Part shown: positions 1 to 10,460 of the stretch, in pieces
Layout: the number at the start of each line of letters is the position of its first letter
Numbering within the stretch: the first letter of the stretch is position 1
From: Rhynchospora pubera
Lineage: Eukaryota > Streptophyta > Magnoliopsida > Poales > Cyperaceae
Reading direction: 5' to 3'
Length of the DNA stretch: 64,000 nucleotides
Assembly: GCA_028095005.1 (NCBI GenBank)
Contig: CM051459.1
Coordinates: 42,414,257 to 42,478,256 of the forward strand
Made by a program: the position numbers and the translations under genes
The notes under the pieces: model-generated
Database searches by the model: none
The model's input: the letters and a program-made list of their open reading frames with translations, nothing else
What the model was told of the DNA's origin: nothing

Positions 1-166
1 GTTGCAATTAACATAAATTGTTTTACGAAACAATGTTTACAAAGTTGGAAGCAATAAATGACTGGTTTTACAACAAATAGATGTATTTTTTTTAAAAAAA
101 AAATAAGACAGGGATGCAACAAATATAGTTTAGATAAGCAAAAAAAAAAATTGTACAAAATATTAT
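1..166. other. AT-rich flank, no gene seen
   Basis: A/T-rich sequence with homopolymer A runs. No convincing coding frame or repeat boundary is visible before the first MITE. Confidence 0.5.
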
Positions 167-598
167 GAGGAGGGTTTTAGTGCCCACAATTTGAATGCTC
201 AAAATGTCCAAAACTTATTTTTAGTTATTTTTTCAAAATATAAAATATAAACGTTGAATCTAAAACCGTTGATCTTATTTGATATAACAAGCGATGCATT
301 TTCATATAAATTTTATAAATTTTGAGTTTTATTCGATACTAGATCAAGATGGTAAAATATGAATAGATTAGAATTAATATGTCATATTTAACTAGATTTG
401 TTCAATATTCAATCTCTTGATCAAGTATCAAATAAACTTCAAAATTATAAAACTTATATGAAAATACATCGCTAATTATATAGAATAAGATCAACGTTTT
501 GGATTCGAAATTTGAATCTTATGTTGCGTAAAAATAGTCACAAAGTATGTTTTGAGACATTTGGGAACATTCAAATTGTGGGCACCAGATTCCTTCTC
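167..598. mobile_element. Foldback MITE 1, Mutator-like
   Basis: The two halves are inverted copies of each other over most of the element. The ends begin GAGGAGGGTTTTAGTGCCC on the left and GAGAAGGAATCTGGTGCCC on the right (reverse complement). The flanking 9-mers AAATATTAT and AAACATTGT agree at 7 of 9 positions, differing by two transitions, as expected for an old 9-bp target duplication. The interior matches the foldback element at 24054-24448. There is no coding capacity. The Mutator-like assignment rests on the 9-bp duplication and is an inference. Confidence 0.7.
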
Positions 599-2185
599 AA
601 ACATTGTATATATAAAGGTTTTCACCGCAACAAAATAAAATCTTTGCAATTTAAAAGATCCAGTCAGAATGTAAGATTTAAAACCACTTACACGATACTT
701 GCAATGCTTGCGAAATAATTTTTTTTAAGATAAATTGGGGTCAAGACTCTCAACTTATTTTTAAATTTAATATATATAAAGACCTCCGGCTGATTTCGAA
801 CTTACGACCTCTCACTTGAGATGCATTGCTCTTTATCACTAGATCAAGTACTGATTCTCATATCACTTGAGATGTATGCGAAAACAATTTTAATCATTAT
901 ATTATGATACAACAAATTCGTAGCATCTTCAACGACAATATTGTCATTCATCTAATATCACTTGTTTGTGCAGTGTTAAAGTTATAGATCCTTAATATTA
1001 CTAGTAACTCTGAGTCACCGTGTTGTGACTAACACCTTCTAGTTTAATTGATTTTGTTACCTCTTCTTGGGGTTCTTTCGTTCAAAAATATATTTCTGAC
1101 GACCGATTTAGAAGTACTCAATTTACAAAGTGTATATCGAGTTAATTAAAATTTTTAAACTTCTCTTGATACACTAATATCAACAAAAACTAATTTATGC
1201 ATGGCAGGTAACAGGAACAGAGATAGCAAATGGAGGTACTTGTCCATCCCAATAAATATTTTTTTCAAGCATCTACTTGTATATGTTAGAAAAATTTCTC
1301 AAAGTACGCCTGTAATAAAATAAAAATACAAAATTATATTTTATTCTCGACGGGATTAGCTTGCTCTGCCCCTCCCTGATCGATGATGATCGCATTTTTC
1401 AGATAGCAAAAATTCGTCTACATTGTCGTACAACAGCTTTAGTAACTTTCGAAATAGTAGCGATTTGTATTATAACTTTTTATGACGGAAATTAATTTTT
1501 GTCTTTGAAGATTCAATTTAGAGAAAAAAACAGTTCTCAGGATTCCAACATAATGTTCCCTTTTGCTTTATTATGTTTTTTTCCCCCTTTGCTAAAGAAG
1601 TGCATCAACGATATTAAAGCCAACAACTTTGACAAATATTAGCTGCTCCTATATAGCATTTACGTCTTTTTCTGGTTCCAGACACACACAGAGAGGGATA
1701 CAAACTTTGGTACCGATTGAGAGGCATGTGACGCCCTGTTTATTAGCTCTCTTCTAAAACAAGAAAACTAAGATGGTTGTAACTCATTTGAGAACAACTC
1801 CAATAAACCAATTGATCAAGAGAACGATCAACTATCAATCTGACATGTAAGTTTAAACTTCTAAAAAAGGGATTGGAGGACTTGCAGTTCGGAACCCCAT
1901 AAAACCAAGCAAAGACCCCACAACATTTAATGACTCTTGACTCTTGTTGTGGTCTCCGTCAGTCAGAAAATTCCTTGTTCCTTTTATATTGAGTGTGCTC
2001 TTCCACTAATAGTGAAACTCATTTATGGTACCATTTGTCAAAACGAATCATTAATTGCTTATAATTGTCATTTAGCAGTTCATGAACTGTTTTGGTGCAT
2101 TAATTTCTATTTATAGTACCACCGCGCGGTACTGTTGGACTAGGTGACGAAAGAAAACCGTTCACGCATAAACCATGAGAATCTG
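599..2185. other. Intergenic, no gene seen
   Basis: A/T-rich sequence with no long open frame and no splice-consistent coding signal. The only structure I can name is the tRNA-like SINE relic at 783-855. Confidence 0.4.
783..855 (-). mobile_element. tRNA-derived SINE-like relic
   Basis: On the minus strand the sequence reads like the head of a tRNA-derived SINE. An A-box-like TGATCTAGTGAT is followed about 40 bases later by a B-box-like GAGAGGTCGTAAGTTCGAA. I see no clear 3' tail or target duplication, so this is a fragment or a chance resemblance. Confidence 0.35.
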
Positions 2186-2190
2186 AATCT

Positions 2191-2461
2191 TGTTATAAAA
2201 TAAGGTGGAAGAAAGAAATAATGAACAATATATCAAGAGTAAATAAGACAATATTCTCAATCACAAATTTCAAAATTTTATTCTCTCATTCCAACCATAC
2301 ATACAAATGTACAATGCCTCTATTTATAGGCTACAAAATAATATCTCACATAATGATAATAAATAAGTAGTGGAGATCATGGATATAAATGTGTAGTGGA
2401 GATAAATGCTTAGTGGGAATATGAAGATGAACAATCTATATAATTTATTAATTTCATAACA
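2191..2461 (-). repeat. Copia A 3' LTR
   Basis: This LTR is 271 bp with TG...CA ends. It differs from the partner at 7060-7330 by two substitutions. It is the 3' LTR because the element is on the minus strand. The adjacent purine tract lies at 2462-2470. Confidence 0.95.
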
Positions 2462-2649
2462 CTTCCCCTTGGATGTTCATCTTTGATTATACACTATTAA
2501 TATGATACTTCAGGATCAATATTAATATGGTACTTCTGGACCAATTTATCTGCCTCATTAAAAACCTTACCAAGAAAAACCCATTGGGATAAAAAATTGG
2601 ATAAGGGAAAAAGAGTGCAGTATGTATAATACTTCCCCTCATTTTAATA

Positions 2650-5600
2650 TTATTTGACATCCTTTAGTCGATGTAGACCTATCTTCTTTCTGAGTTGTTC
2701 AAAAACACTCGTTGGTAAAGATTTTGTGAATAGGTCGGCCAAATTGTTGCATGATTGAATTTTCTGAACATCTATTATACCATCCTTTTGTAGATCATGT
2801 GCCCAGAAGAACTTTGGTGCAATGTGCTTAGTTCTATCTCCTTTGATGTATCCTTCTCTTATTTGTGCTATACATGCTGCATTATCTTCATATAATAGAG
2901 TAGGATTTTCTTTGATATTTTCAAGTCCACATTCTTCTTGAATATTTTGGATAATTGACCTTAATGAAACACATTCCCGACTTGCTTCATATAAAGCAAT
3001 GATTTCAGCATGATTTGATGATGTGGCAGTTAGAATTTGCTTTATAGACCGCCATGAAATTGCAGCTCCACAATAAGTAAATATATATCCTGATTGAGGT
3101 CGAGCCTTATGCGGGTCTGACAAATAACCTGCATCTGCATAACCAACTAGATTGAATTTTGAATTCTTTTGATAGTATAGTCCCATATCACGAGTTCCGC
3201 AAAGATAACGAAAAACACCTTTAATTCCATTCCAATGTCTTCGGGTTGGTTTGGAACTATATCTTGACAATAAATTTACAGCAAATGCAATATCAGGTCT
3301 TGTATTATTTGCAAGATATAATAACGCGCCAATTGCGCTTAAGTATGGTACTTCAGGACCAAGTACTTTTTCATCATTTTCTTGGGGACGAAAAGGATCA
3401 TTTTCTACATTAATGATCGTACAACCATTGGTGTTCTCAAAGGATGAGCTTTATCCATATTGAATCGTTTTAGTATTTTTTCTGTATAATTTGATTGATG
3501 GATAAATATTCCATTCTTTAGGTGCTCGATCTGCAGGCCGAGACAAAATTTAGTTATTCAAAGATCTTTCATTTCAAACTCTCTTTTCAACAATTTTGCA
3601 GTATTTTCGATCTCTTCAGGAGATCCAATAATATTTAAATCATCAACATAAACTGCAACTATTGAAAAACCTAAATTTGATTTTTAATAAAAACACATGG
3701 ACTAACTACATTATTTTTATATCCTTCTTTTAAAAGACACTCACTAAGTCGATTGTACCACAATCGACCTGATAGTTTTAGTCCATATAAAGATCTTTTC
3801 AATTTTATGGAGTACATTTCTTTAGGTTTTGATCTATATGCTTCTGGCATTTTTAATCCTTCAGGGATTTTCATATATATGTCACTATCAAGTGAACCAT
3901 ATAAATATGCTGTGACAACATCCATAAGTTGCATTTTTAGATTTTCTGTGACTGTGAGACCTATTAAAAATCTGAGAGTTATCGCATCCACTACAGGTGA
4001 ATACGTTTCTTCATAATCTACTCCATATATTTGTGTAAATCCTTGTACCACTAATCTTGCTTTGTATCTCACAATTTCATTTTTCTCATTTCTTTTGATG
4101 GCAAATACCCATTTGTAACCTACAGGGTTAACATTTTTGGGTGTTTGGACTACTGGTCCAAATACTTGTCGTTTGTCAAGTGAATTTAATTCATCTTGTA
4201 TGGCATCTTTCCATTTAGGCCAATCATTTCTGTGCCTACATTCTTCTATGGTTTTTGGCACATTATTCTCTTCGCTTATAACATCACTAGCTATAGCGAA
4301 TGCAAATATTTCATCCACATGAGTTTCATTTCTATTTAATATTGTACCAGTTTTTACATAATTTATAGAAATCTCATAATCATTTGGTACTTCAGTTTCT
4401 TCTGGAACTTCATCAACTTCTTCTGGAGTTTTAGTTTCTTCTGGAACTTTATTAATTTTTTCTAGAGATTTAAATTCTTCTGGAATTTTATTGATCTCTT
4501 CTGGAGATTTAGTTTCTTCTGGAATCTTATAAACCTCTTCTGGGGTTTTACCAACTGCTTTATTCTGCTCTTTTCTTTTATGTGGATTTACATCTTTAGA
4601 ACCAATTGGTCTTCCACGTTTCCTACGCTCATGAGATTCATTTGATATTTTTGTAATATCTATCCGAGCAGGTGCATTTATAGCTGGAACATGTGATTTA
4701 GTGACTCTATTTATATCTGTGAATGCGTCAGGCAATTCATTTGCAATTCTTTGTAAATTTATAATCTTTTGAACTTCATGTTCACATTGACCACTTCGGG
4801 GGTCAAGATAAGATAATGATGAATTCCATGTCATTTGTTTATCCAGCTTTTGTTTTCCTTCCCCTAAATTTGGGAATATTGATTCATCAAAGTGACAATC
4901 AGCAAATCTTGCTGTAAAAACATCTCCCGTTAATGGTTCTAAATATTAAACAATAGAAGGAGAGTTAAATACAACATTTCTTGTTGCCAATAAACACACA
5001 TGTGACCAACGAGTTGATGCATCAATTAAAACCATAAAATATTTAAATGGTCCACATGGTGGTGTTATAGGTCCGCATATATCTCCTTGAATTCGTTCTA
5101 AAAATGATGGAGCTTCAGGTCCAACTTTATTTGGAGATGGCCTTGTAATTAGTTTTCCAAGAGAGCATGCTTGGCATGTCAATTCTTTTGATAACAGGAT
5201 CTTCAGGTCCTTTAGGGGATGCCCATTTGCTTCTATTATTTTCCTCATCATTATATTTCCTGGATGACCCAATCTATCATGCCATAATGTAAATAATTTT
5301 GGATCAACTAACTTCCGGTTAGTGACCATATTTGATTATATTGCACTTATATAAGTACCATATAATCCATTAGACAATGCTTGTAATTTTTCCATAATCC
5401 TTTTCTGTCCATTTATAATAGATACGATATGAAGATATTCACAATTTCTTTCATTCATAGTTTCAATATGATAACCATTCTTTCGAATATCTTTAAAACT
5501 TAGTAGATTTCTTCTGGATCTACTCGAAAATAATGCATCATCTATTATTAGTTTTGTTCCTTCAGGTAACAAAATATAAGCTCTTCCGGAGCCTTCAACA

Positions 5601-5821
5601 ATATTGCTTGAGCCAGATATAGTTTGAATATTAGTCATACCGGAATGCAATTGCAAAAAATATTTCTTATTTTTTAATATTGTATTTGTAGTTTCGCTAT
5701 CAACCAAACATGGATCATCTTTAATTAATATCGCGTCAGTCATTTTCCCTTGAAATAAAAAGAAAGTAAAAATAAATTTACTTTTATTTATTAACATATT
5801 CATAATATAAAAATTAAACAT
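2650..5821 (-). pseudogene. Copia A pol remnant (protease, integrase, RT, RNase H)
   Basis: This is a decayed Copia polyprotein read from 5821 down to 2650. The protease segment (5336-5821) has the CLVDS signature, but the glycine of the DSG active site is glutamate. An in-frame stop precedes the pre-integrase zinc region (HDRLGHPG, CQAC) and the integrase start with its first catalytic Asp in GDICGP. The integrase core is then deleted: the frame jumps at about 4960 from LLATRNVVF to NSPSIV, losing the later catalytic D and E, and meets a second in-frame stop at 4946. RT resumes (RYKARLVVQGF, KRSLYGLK) and shifts frame at an A run near 3680. YVDD is readable at about 3644-3655 in the new frame. 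RNase H (3270-2650) keeps YADAGYLSD, SSNHAEI, YEDNAACI and DRTKHI. It cannot make a working polyprotein. Confidence 0.93.
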
Positions 5822-5864
5822 AAATTAAAAATTCCTACAATGAAACTTGAAAACATTATTTAGA

Positions 5865-6845
5865 TGTACTGCTGGTATGCTATAAATATTTTGTTATACC
5901 ACATATGTCATAAACATCTTCAAGATGTTTTTCTTTGAACGTACTGCTGGTACATTTTTCTTTTGTTATCAATATCTTGTTATAATGAGTTTTTTTTTTT
6001 ATTTTGATAGTCATATTTTTCCTTGAAAGACTCTTCAAGAGTACTAACATAATTTCATCATAACTTCAGGTTATTACTTTAATAACTTTCGGTTATTAGT
6101 ATCATAACTTCAGGTTATGATAAATGAAATAGAGGTAAGTAAATAAATAAATAAAATGAACAAATAAAGAGATAAATAAAATAATAATAATTTAGCATTA
6201 TAACATCAAGTTATATTTTATTTAATAACTTATGGTTATTAAATTATTTTGACTGCGCAATTTAAATAAATTAATTGAAATAACTTCAGGTTATTTTTCA
6301 TTCAATGATCAATAATAAGTGCTAATATATTTTAAATTGGGAATAACTTTCATGTTATTTTTTTTTCATCCAATATCCTATAATAACTTCTGGTTATTTA
6401 ATAAACAGAACTTCTGGTTCTTTGATAAAAATTTCAACTTTGAATAATAACTTCGAGTTATTAATTTAATAATATTTAGTGGCATTCCATAACTTCTGGT
6501 TATATTGAATTTTAAATAGAACTTCGTGTTCTAAGCAAAATAAGTTGAAAAATTAAGAACTTCAAGTTCTAAACAAATTACTACAAGTATCAAGAACTTC
6601 AGGTTCTAAATAATTTTAAATGAAATATAAACTTCGGTTTTAAACAAAAATAAAATCAAGTATTATGAACTTCGGGTTCTAAACAAATTATTTATATGAT
6701 TAAGAACTTCAGGTTCTAAATAATTTTAAATCGAAATATGAACTTCAGGTTCTTCATGCAATAAGAACTTCGGGTTCTTGATAAACTTTCAAGTTTGAAT
6801 AATTCTTTCAAGTTATTATTTTTATCATCATTCACTTCAGGGAAT
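5865..6845. repeat. Array of about 25 mini inverted repeats in the Copia A leader
   Basis: Short hairpins with 4-6 bp arms (occasionally longer) and mostly 5-nt loops are spread through the untranslated leader. The loop is usually TTCNN on the plus strand, which is NNGAA in the element's RNA. The arms vary but remain complementary: ATAAC/GTTAT (for example 6060-6074, 6103-6119, 6279-6295), AGAAC/GTTCT (6407-6421, 6556-6570, 6703-6717), ACTC/GAGT (6030-6042), ACATC/GATGT (within 5912-5930) and GTAC/GTAC (5941-5953). Spacing is irregular. No reading frame runs through the array. Its role is unknown; candidates are RNA packaging or protein binding. Confidence 0.85.
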
Positions 6846-7040
6846 GATTCTCATAAATTTTAAACAAAAAAAAATATAGCAATAAAAAATTCGAATAAAA
6901 TTGAAATTAATAAATTATATGATATCAATCATACTTTTACTTACCTTCAAATTTCTTTGAGCAATTTATTCTTACTTACCTAGAAACTTAGCAACTTCTT
7001 CGTAGCAATTTGTGCCAATAACTTTGTAATTCCTTTCGTG

Positions 7041-7059
7041 CAAATTCGTGCTGATAACG
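7041..7059 (-). promoter_or_regulatory. Presumed primer-binding site of Copia A
   Basis: Immediately inside the 5' LTR the sense strand reads CGTTATCAGCACGAATTTG. This resembles, but does not match, the usual plant initiator tRNA-Met site TGGTATCAGAGC. The placement is right; the identity of the tRNA is uncertain. Confidence 0.5.
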
Positions 7060-7330
7060 TGTTATAAAATAAGGTGGAAGAAAGAAATAATGAACAATAT
7101 ATCAAGAGTAAATAAGACAATATTCTCAATCACAAATTTCAGAATTTTATTCTCTCATTCCAACCATACATACAAATGTACAATGCCTCTATTTATAGGC
7201 TACAAAATAATATCTCACATAATGATAATAAATAAGTAGTGGAGATCATGGATATAAATGTGTAGTGGAGATAAATGCTTAGTGGGAATATGAAGATGAA
7301 CAATCCATATAATTTATTAATTTCATAACA
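7060..7330 (-). repeat. Copia A 5' LTR
   Basis: This LTR is 271 bp with TG...CA ends, followed by the duplication AATCT at 7331-7335. It serves as the 5' LTR of the minus-strand element. Confidence 0.95.
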
Positions 7331-7406
7331 AATCTTAAATTTGTTCTTTATCTGAGCTAAGTCAAGACAAGATTACACTGATTTCATTTTATCCCCAATA
7401 GTCAAC

Positions 7407-7785
7407 GAGGTAGACTAAAATCAGTCACGATTGACGGATGGACCCGTCAGCCGCGATTATATCTCAACTTTTGAGGTTCTATTGGCTACTCTGAACCGTT
7501 CAATATGTTCTCCATATTGAAATCTCATTGGAGACCAAATTTCACATTTTTTTAAAATTTTTTTGCTATTATTTTGAGATTCATAAAAATCATTGTTATT
7601 GAAGGGTCTAAAATTATTTAAATTAAGAATTTGTAAAATATAAAAAAAAATACTAAAAAATTTTAGAAAAATGTAAAATTTAGTCTTCAATCGGATTTCA
7701 ATATGAATAATATATTGAACGGTTCGGATCGACTGTTAGATTCTTGAAAATTGAAATTTCGTCGTAGCTAATGGTCTCATCGCTC
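7407..7785. mobile_element. Foldback MITE 2, Mutator-like
   Basis: The flanking 9-bp duplication ATAGTCAAC (7398-7406 and 7786-7794) is perfect. The halves are imperfect inverted copies, most clearly the GAACCGTTCAATAT segments at about 7492 and 7710. Both ends begin GAG, as in the other two foldback MITEs. There is no coding capacity. Confidence 0.8.
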
Positions 7786-7794
7786 ATAGTCAAC

Positions 7795-8136
7795 AGGTAT
7801 TATTTTTTTTTGTTAAAAAATATATGAAGTAGTATTTCTAGAAAAACATATATATATGGAAGTACGAAGCTCCAACAAATATTTATATTTTATTATTTAT
7901 GTGACTTTGGTTATAACTCATAAGGTTGCGTATTTGACGACTAGCCATTGTGATACATAATAGACGTTTTGTTTTATTTAAGTTTCACAATTTATAGCTG
8001 ATGCTCATGCCCAATGAGGCCAATGAGTTTGTCATAATTAACTACCACGTGAAGTGGCCCAATTCTGCAAGTAATTATCTAATCATTCAAACAGAAAAAA
8101 AATCTATTAAGTTGACAAGTTTACTGATTTCATATG
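7795..8136. other. Spacer, nothing recognised
   Basis: A/T-rich spacer between the MITE and the hAT target site. No feature was seen. Confidence 0.4.
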
Positions 8137-8144
8137 TATGTGCA

Positions 8145-8350
8145 TAGACCTGCCGACGGTATAGCGTTTACCGTTTGCCGTCGACGTTCCGTGCAGACAG
8201 AACGAGTGGCGGAATGGAAATGTGTTACGTGGTATGATACGGAACGTTCCACGGTATGCTGTCTTGTAACGTTGGAAGTAGCGGAACGGCAAACGAAATG
8301 GTGCGTACCGTTCACATGTCAAATTCGTTCCGTTCCAAATTCTATGTGTA
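8145..8350. repeat. hAT left end with subterminal motif cluster
   Basis: After the terminal TAGACCTG, short motifs related to ACGGTA, GTTCCG, CGGAAC and AACGTT recur in both orientations to about 8340. The right end (about 22680-22843) has the same motifs. In this superfamily such clusters bind transposase; that role here is inferred. Confidence 0.75.
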
Positions 8351-8683
8351 TACAATTATATTATAGCAGGGGAAGGGAACTGGGAATTGGGATGATTTAA
8401 GTCGATATCTCGACAGTCGACACCCAGCTGAGCTGAGCCTAGGGTTCTCCGCCTCCTTTTTTCCCTCTTTTCCTCCCTCTTTCGTTCCTCCTTGCGCCGC
8501 TCCAGGCCCCAGTGCTCATTCCTTCTTAATTGCGCCGAATAACCTCGATTCTCTCCTCTATTAGCTGACCTCACTCAGTCTCTTACTCTCTCAGTGTCTC
8601 TATCTCTCCTCCTTGCACAGTGGCACGCGTAGTACTGTTGTTTCCTTCTCTCGAAACCGAATGATTATCTCTAAAACTCTGAT
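8351..8683 (+). other. hAT 5' untranslated or promoter region, upstream part
   Basis: Pyrimidine-rich, relatively GC-rich sequence that continues at 18280 beyond the nested Copia. It probably holds the transposase promoter or leader. No TATA box was confidently placed. Confidence 0.4.
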
Positions 8684-8688
8684 CTCAC

Positions 8689-10447
8689 TGTTGGAGTTAT
8701 GTCCTAGAAGTCAATAATTTAATGACTTAATTATTAGTTTATGTTATGGATGATATTTTATCATCTGTTCCTAGGTTTATTATTGACAGATTATTCAGGT
8801 TGAGGATATGAATTGTAGATCTCTGTGGATCATTCTTTAGAATGACAATAATAAATCTAAACGGTCCATAATCTTGATAATTAACAAGGAACATTAATTA
8901 TCTTATAAGATTAGTATGCAAGTTAAGTGATGATTAAGTTCTACAAATCATAGGTAAAGAGTTACCAACTTAATTGCATATGTGTATGTTATGGAACATA
9001 GCACAAGACTTGACCCATCGAAATAAACATATGGATTGTGTTATGTGTCATTGTTTATTTCGTTATGATTTTGGTTCTAAGTTTGAGATGTTTATCTTTT
9101 CCACATGAGGATAGGTTCAATAAATATCGTCTACCGCTGATTCCCGATAAGGGCTGCTATACGGACTTTATTTATGTTCTCTTGAATTGTGCGGGGAAAA
9201 GCTAATCATCAAGAAAACCGTATGTCCCTCATTAATTCACTTAGTGAGTGACGATATCTGTTTGGGCCCCTTGATGGAGATAGATTGTTTGCATGCAACT
9301 TTATACAATTATCTCTAGATCAAGAAACGTATAATCTGCAAGAATGACACATTCCTATCTTGGATTATACGATGATATCGTGTGACATAAGAATCAAAAT
9401 AGGGAAATATATTTATTCTCTTATGCAGGATTTAAATACTGTAGCAGTACACTATTTATGCGAATTGGGAATCGTAACGTGTTGCTAGATACCGCTTATG
9501 ATTATTGGAATTAAATAGCGATTTAATTCCATGTCCAACTTAGCATAAATCCTCAAAGGGTCACACAAAATAGAGTTTTGACCAAGACAGTGCATTATTT
9601 ATTTATTCGCAATAGCTCGTATTGTGGAAATATGATAAGTTGATTAATTAATTATATACCGTTATAATTAATTAAGTCAAATGGATCATATTGAAATAAA
9701 TTAATGTATTAGCTAATCCTAGAATAATTATTAATTGGTTAATAATTATTTAAGTTCAACTCAATTTAATATAAATAGTTATATTAATTTATTGGGCCAA
9801 TATTTATGTATTAAATGTATAGCCCAATTGAAGAGCATTTGGAGTAGCTTCTAATTATATGAATTAGAGGCCTAATTAAATGAGATGAGAGACCCATATG
9901 AGCCCATAATGTGGCCGGCCCTAGTGGTAGGTAAGAGTGGCATTCTTGTAAATAGATGGTTGGTGGTAGGTAGGGATTGTGCACTATATATAGAGATGTA
10001 TAGATGCAAAATTGGACTAGCTCTCTTCCCTAACCCTAGCCGCCCCCCTCTTTCTCCCTCTCTTGGCCGGCGCCATCTCTCCTCCTCTCCTCCATATGCT
10101 CATGTGTTGAGCTACAACTCTCCACCAAAATCAAATAGGTTGATTCTTGAAGAGGGTTGATCCTTAGGATTAGCTTTGTTCTAATCGAATCTCTAGCACG
10201 AATCGATTTAGACCTTGGTTAATCTCTAGGTGGACTCGAGGCGATTTGGAGAAGAAAGAGAAGCACCCCATCGATTCCCATGCCGTAGGATCGAGCCCCG
10301 CGAATACGATTTCGCGGGAGGTATAATTTCCACCTTAATCTCTTTGTGTTAACTTGGCTTTTGTGCACGATTCGTTGTGTGTGTTGTTTCGATGGCTTAA
10401 TTAACTTGTAATTAGCATAAAAATCGAAAATTACACACTTCCTAACA
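8689..10447 (+). repeat. Copia B 5' LTR
   Basis: This 1759-bp LTR contains a probable promoter, TATATATA near 9983, followed by a pyrimidine-rich leader. A 91-codon open frame near 9885 recurs in the partner LTR but looks incidental. Confidence 0.95.
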
Positions 10448-10448
10448 G

Positions 10449-10460
10449 TGGTATCAGAGC
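10449..10460 (+). promoter_or_regulatory. Primer-binding site, initiator tRNA-Met type
   Basis: TGGTATCAGAGC begins one base after the 5' LTR. This is the standard plant Copia/Gypsy primer site. Confidence 0.9.

Larger units (their letters stand above)
2191..7330 (-). mobile_element. Copia LTR retrotransposon A, non-autonomous
   Basis: Two 271-bp direct LTRs (2191-2461 and 7060-7330) start TGTTAT and end ATAACA. They are flanked by the 5-bp duplication AATCT (2186-2190, 7331-7335). Pol-like reading is on the minus strand in the Copia order protease, integrase, reverse transcriptase, RNase H. A purine tract (AAGGGGAAG on the sense strand) abuts the 3' LTR at 2462. Only two substitutions separate the LTRs, so the insertion is recent. 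I find no gag reading frame in the 1.2 kb between the 5' LTR and the protease. That stretch is filled by small inverted repeats instead. Pol carries stops, a frameshift and an integrase deletion, so the copy must depend on proteins from elsewhere. Confidence 0.95.

Noticed and set aside
9885..10160. 91-codon open frame repeated at 17712-17987
   Set aside because: It lies inside both LTRs of Copia B, and the repetition is explained by the LTRs. The product is low-complexity and has no family feature.
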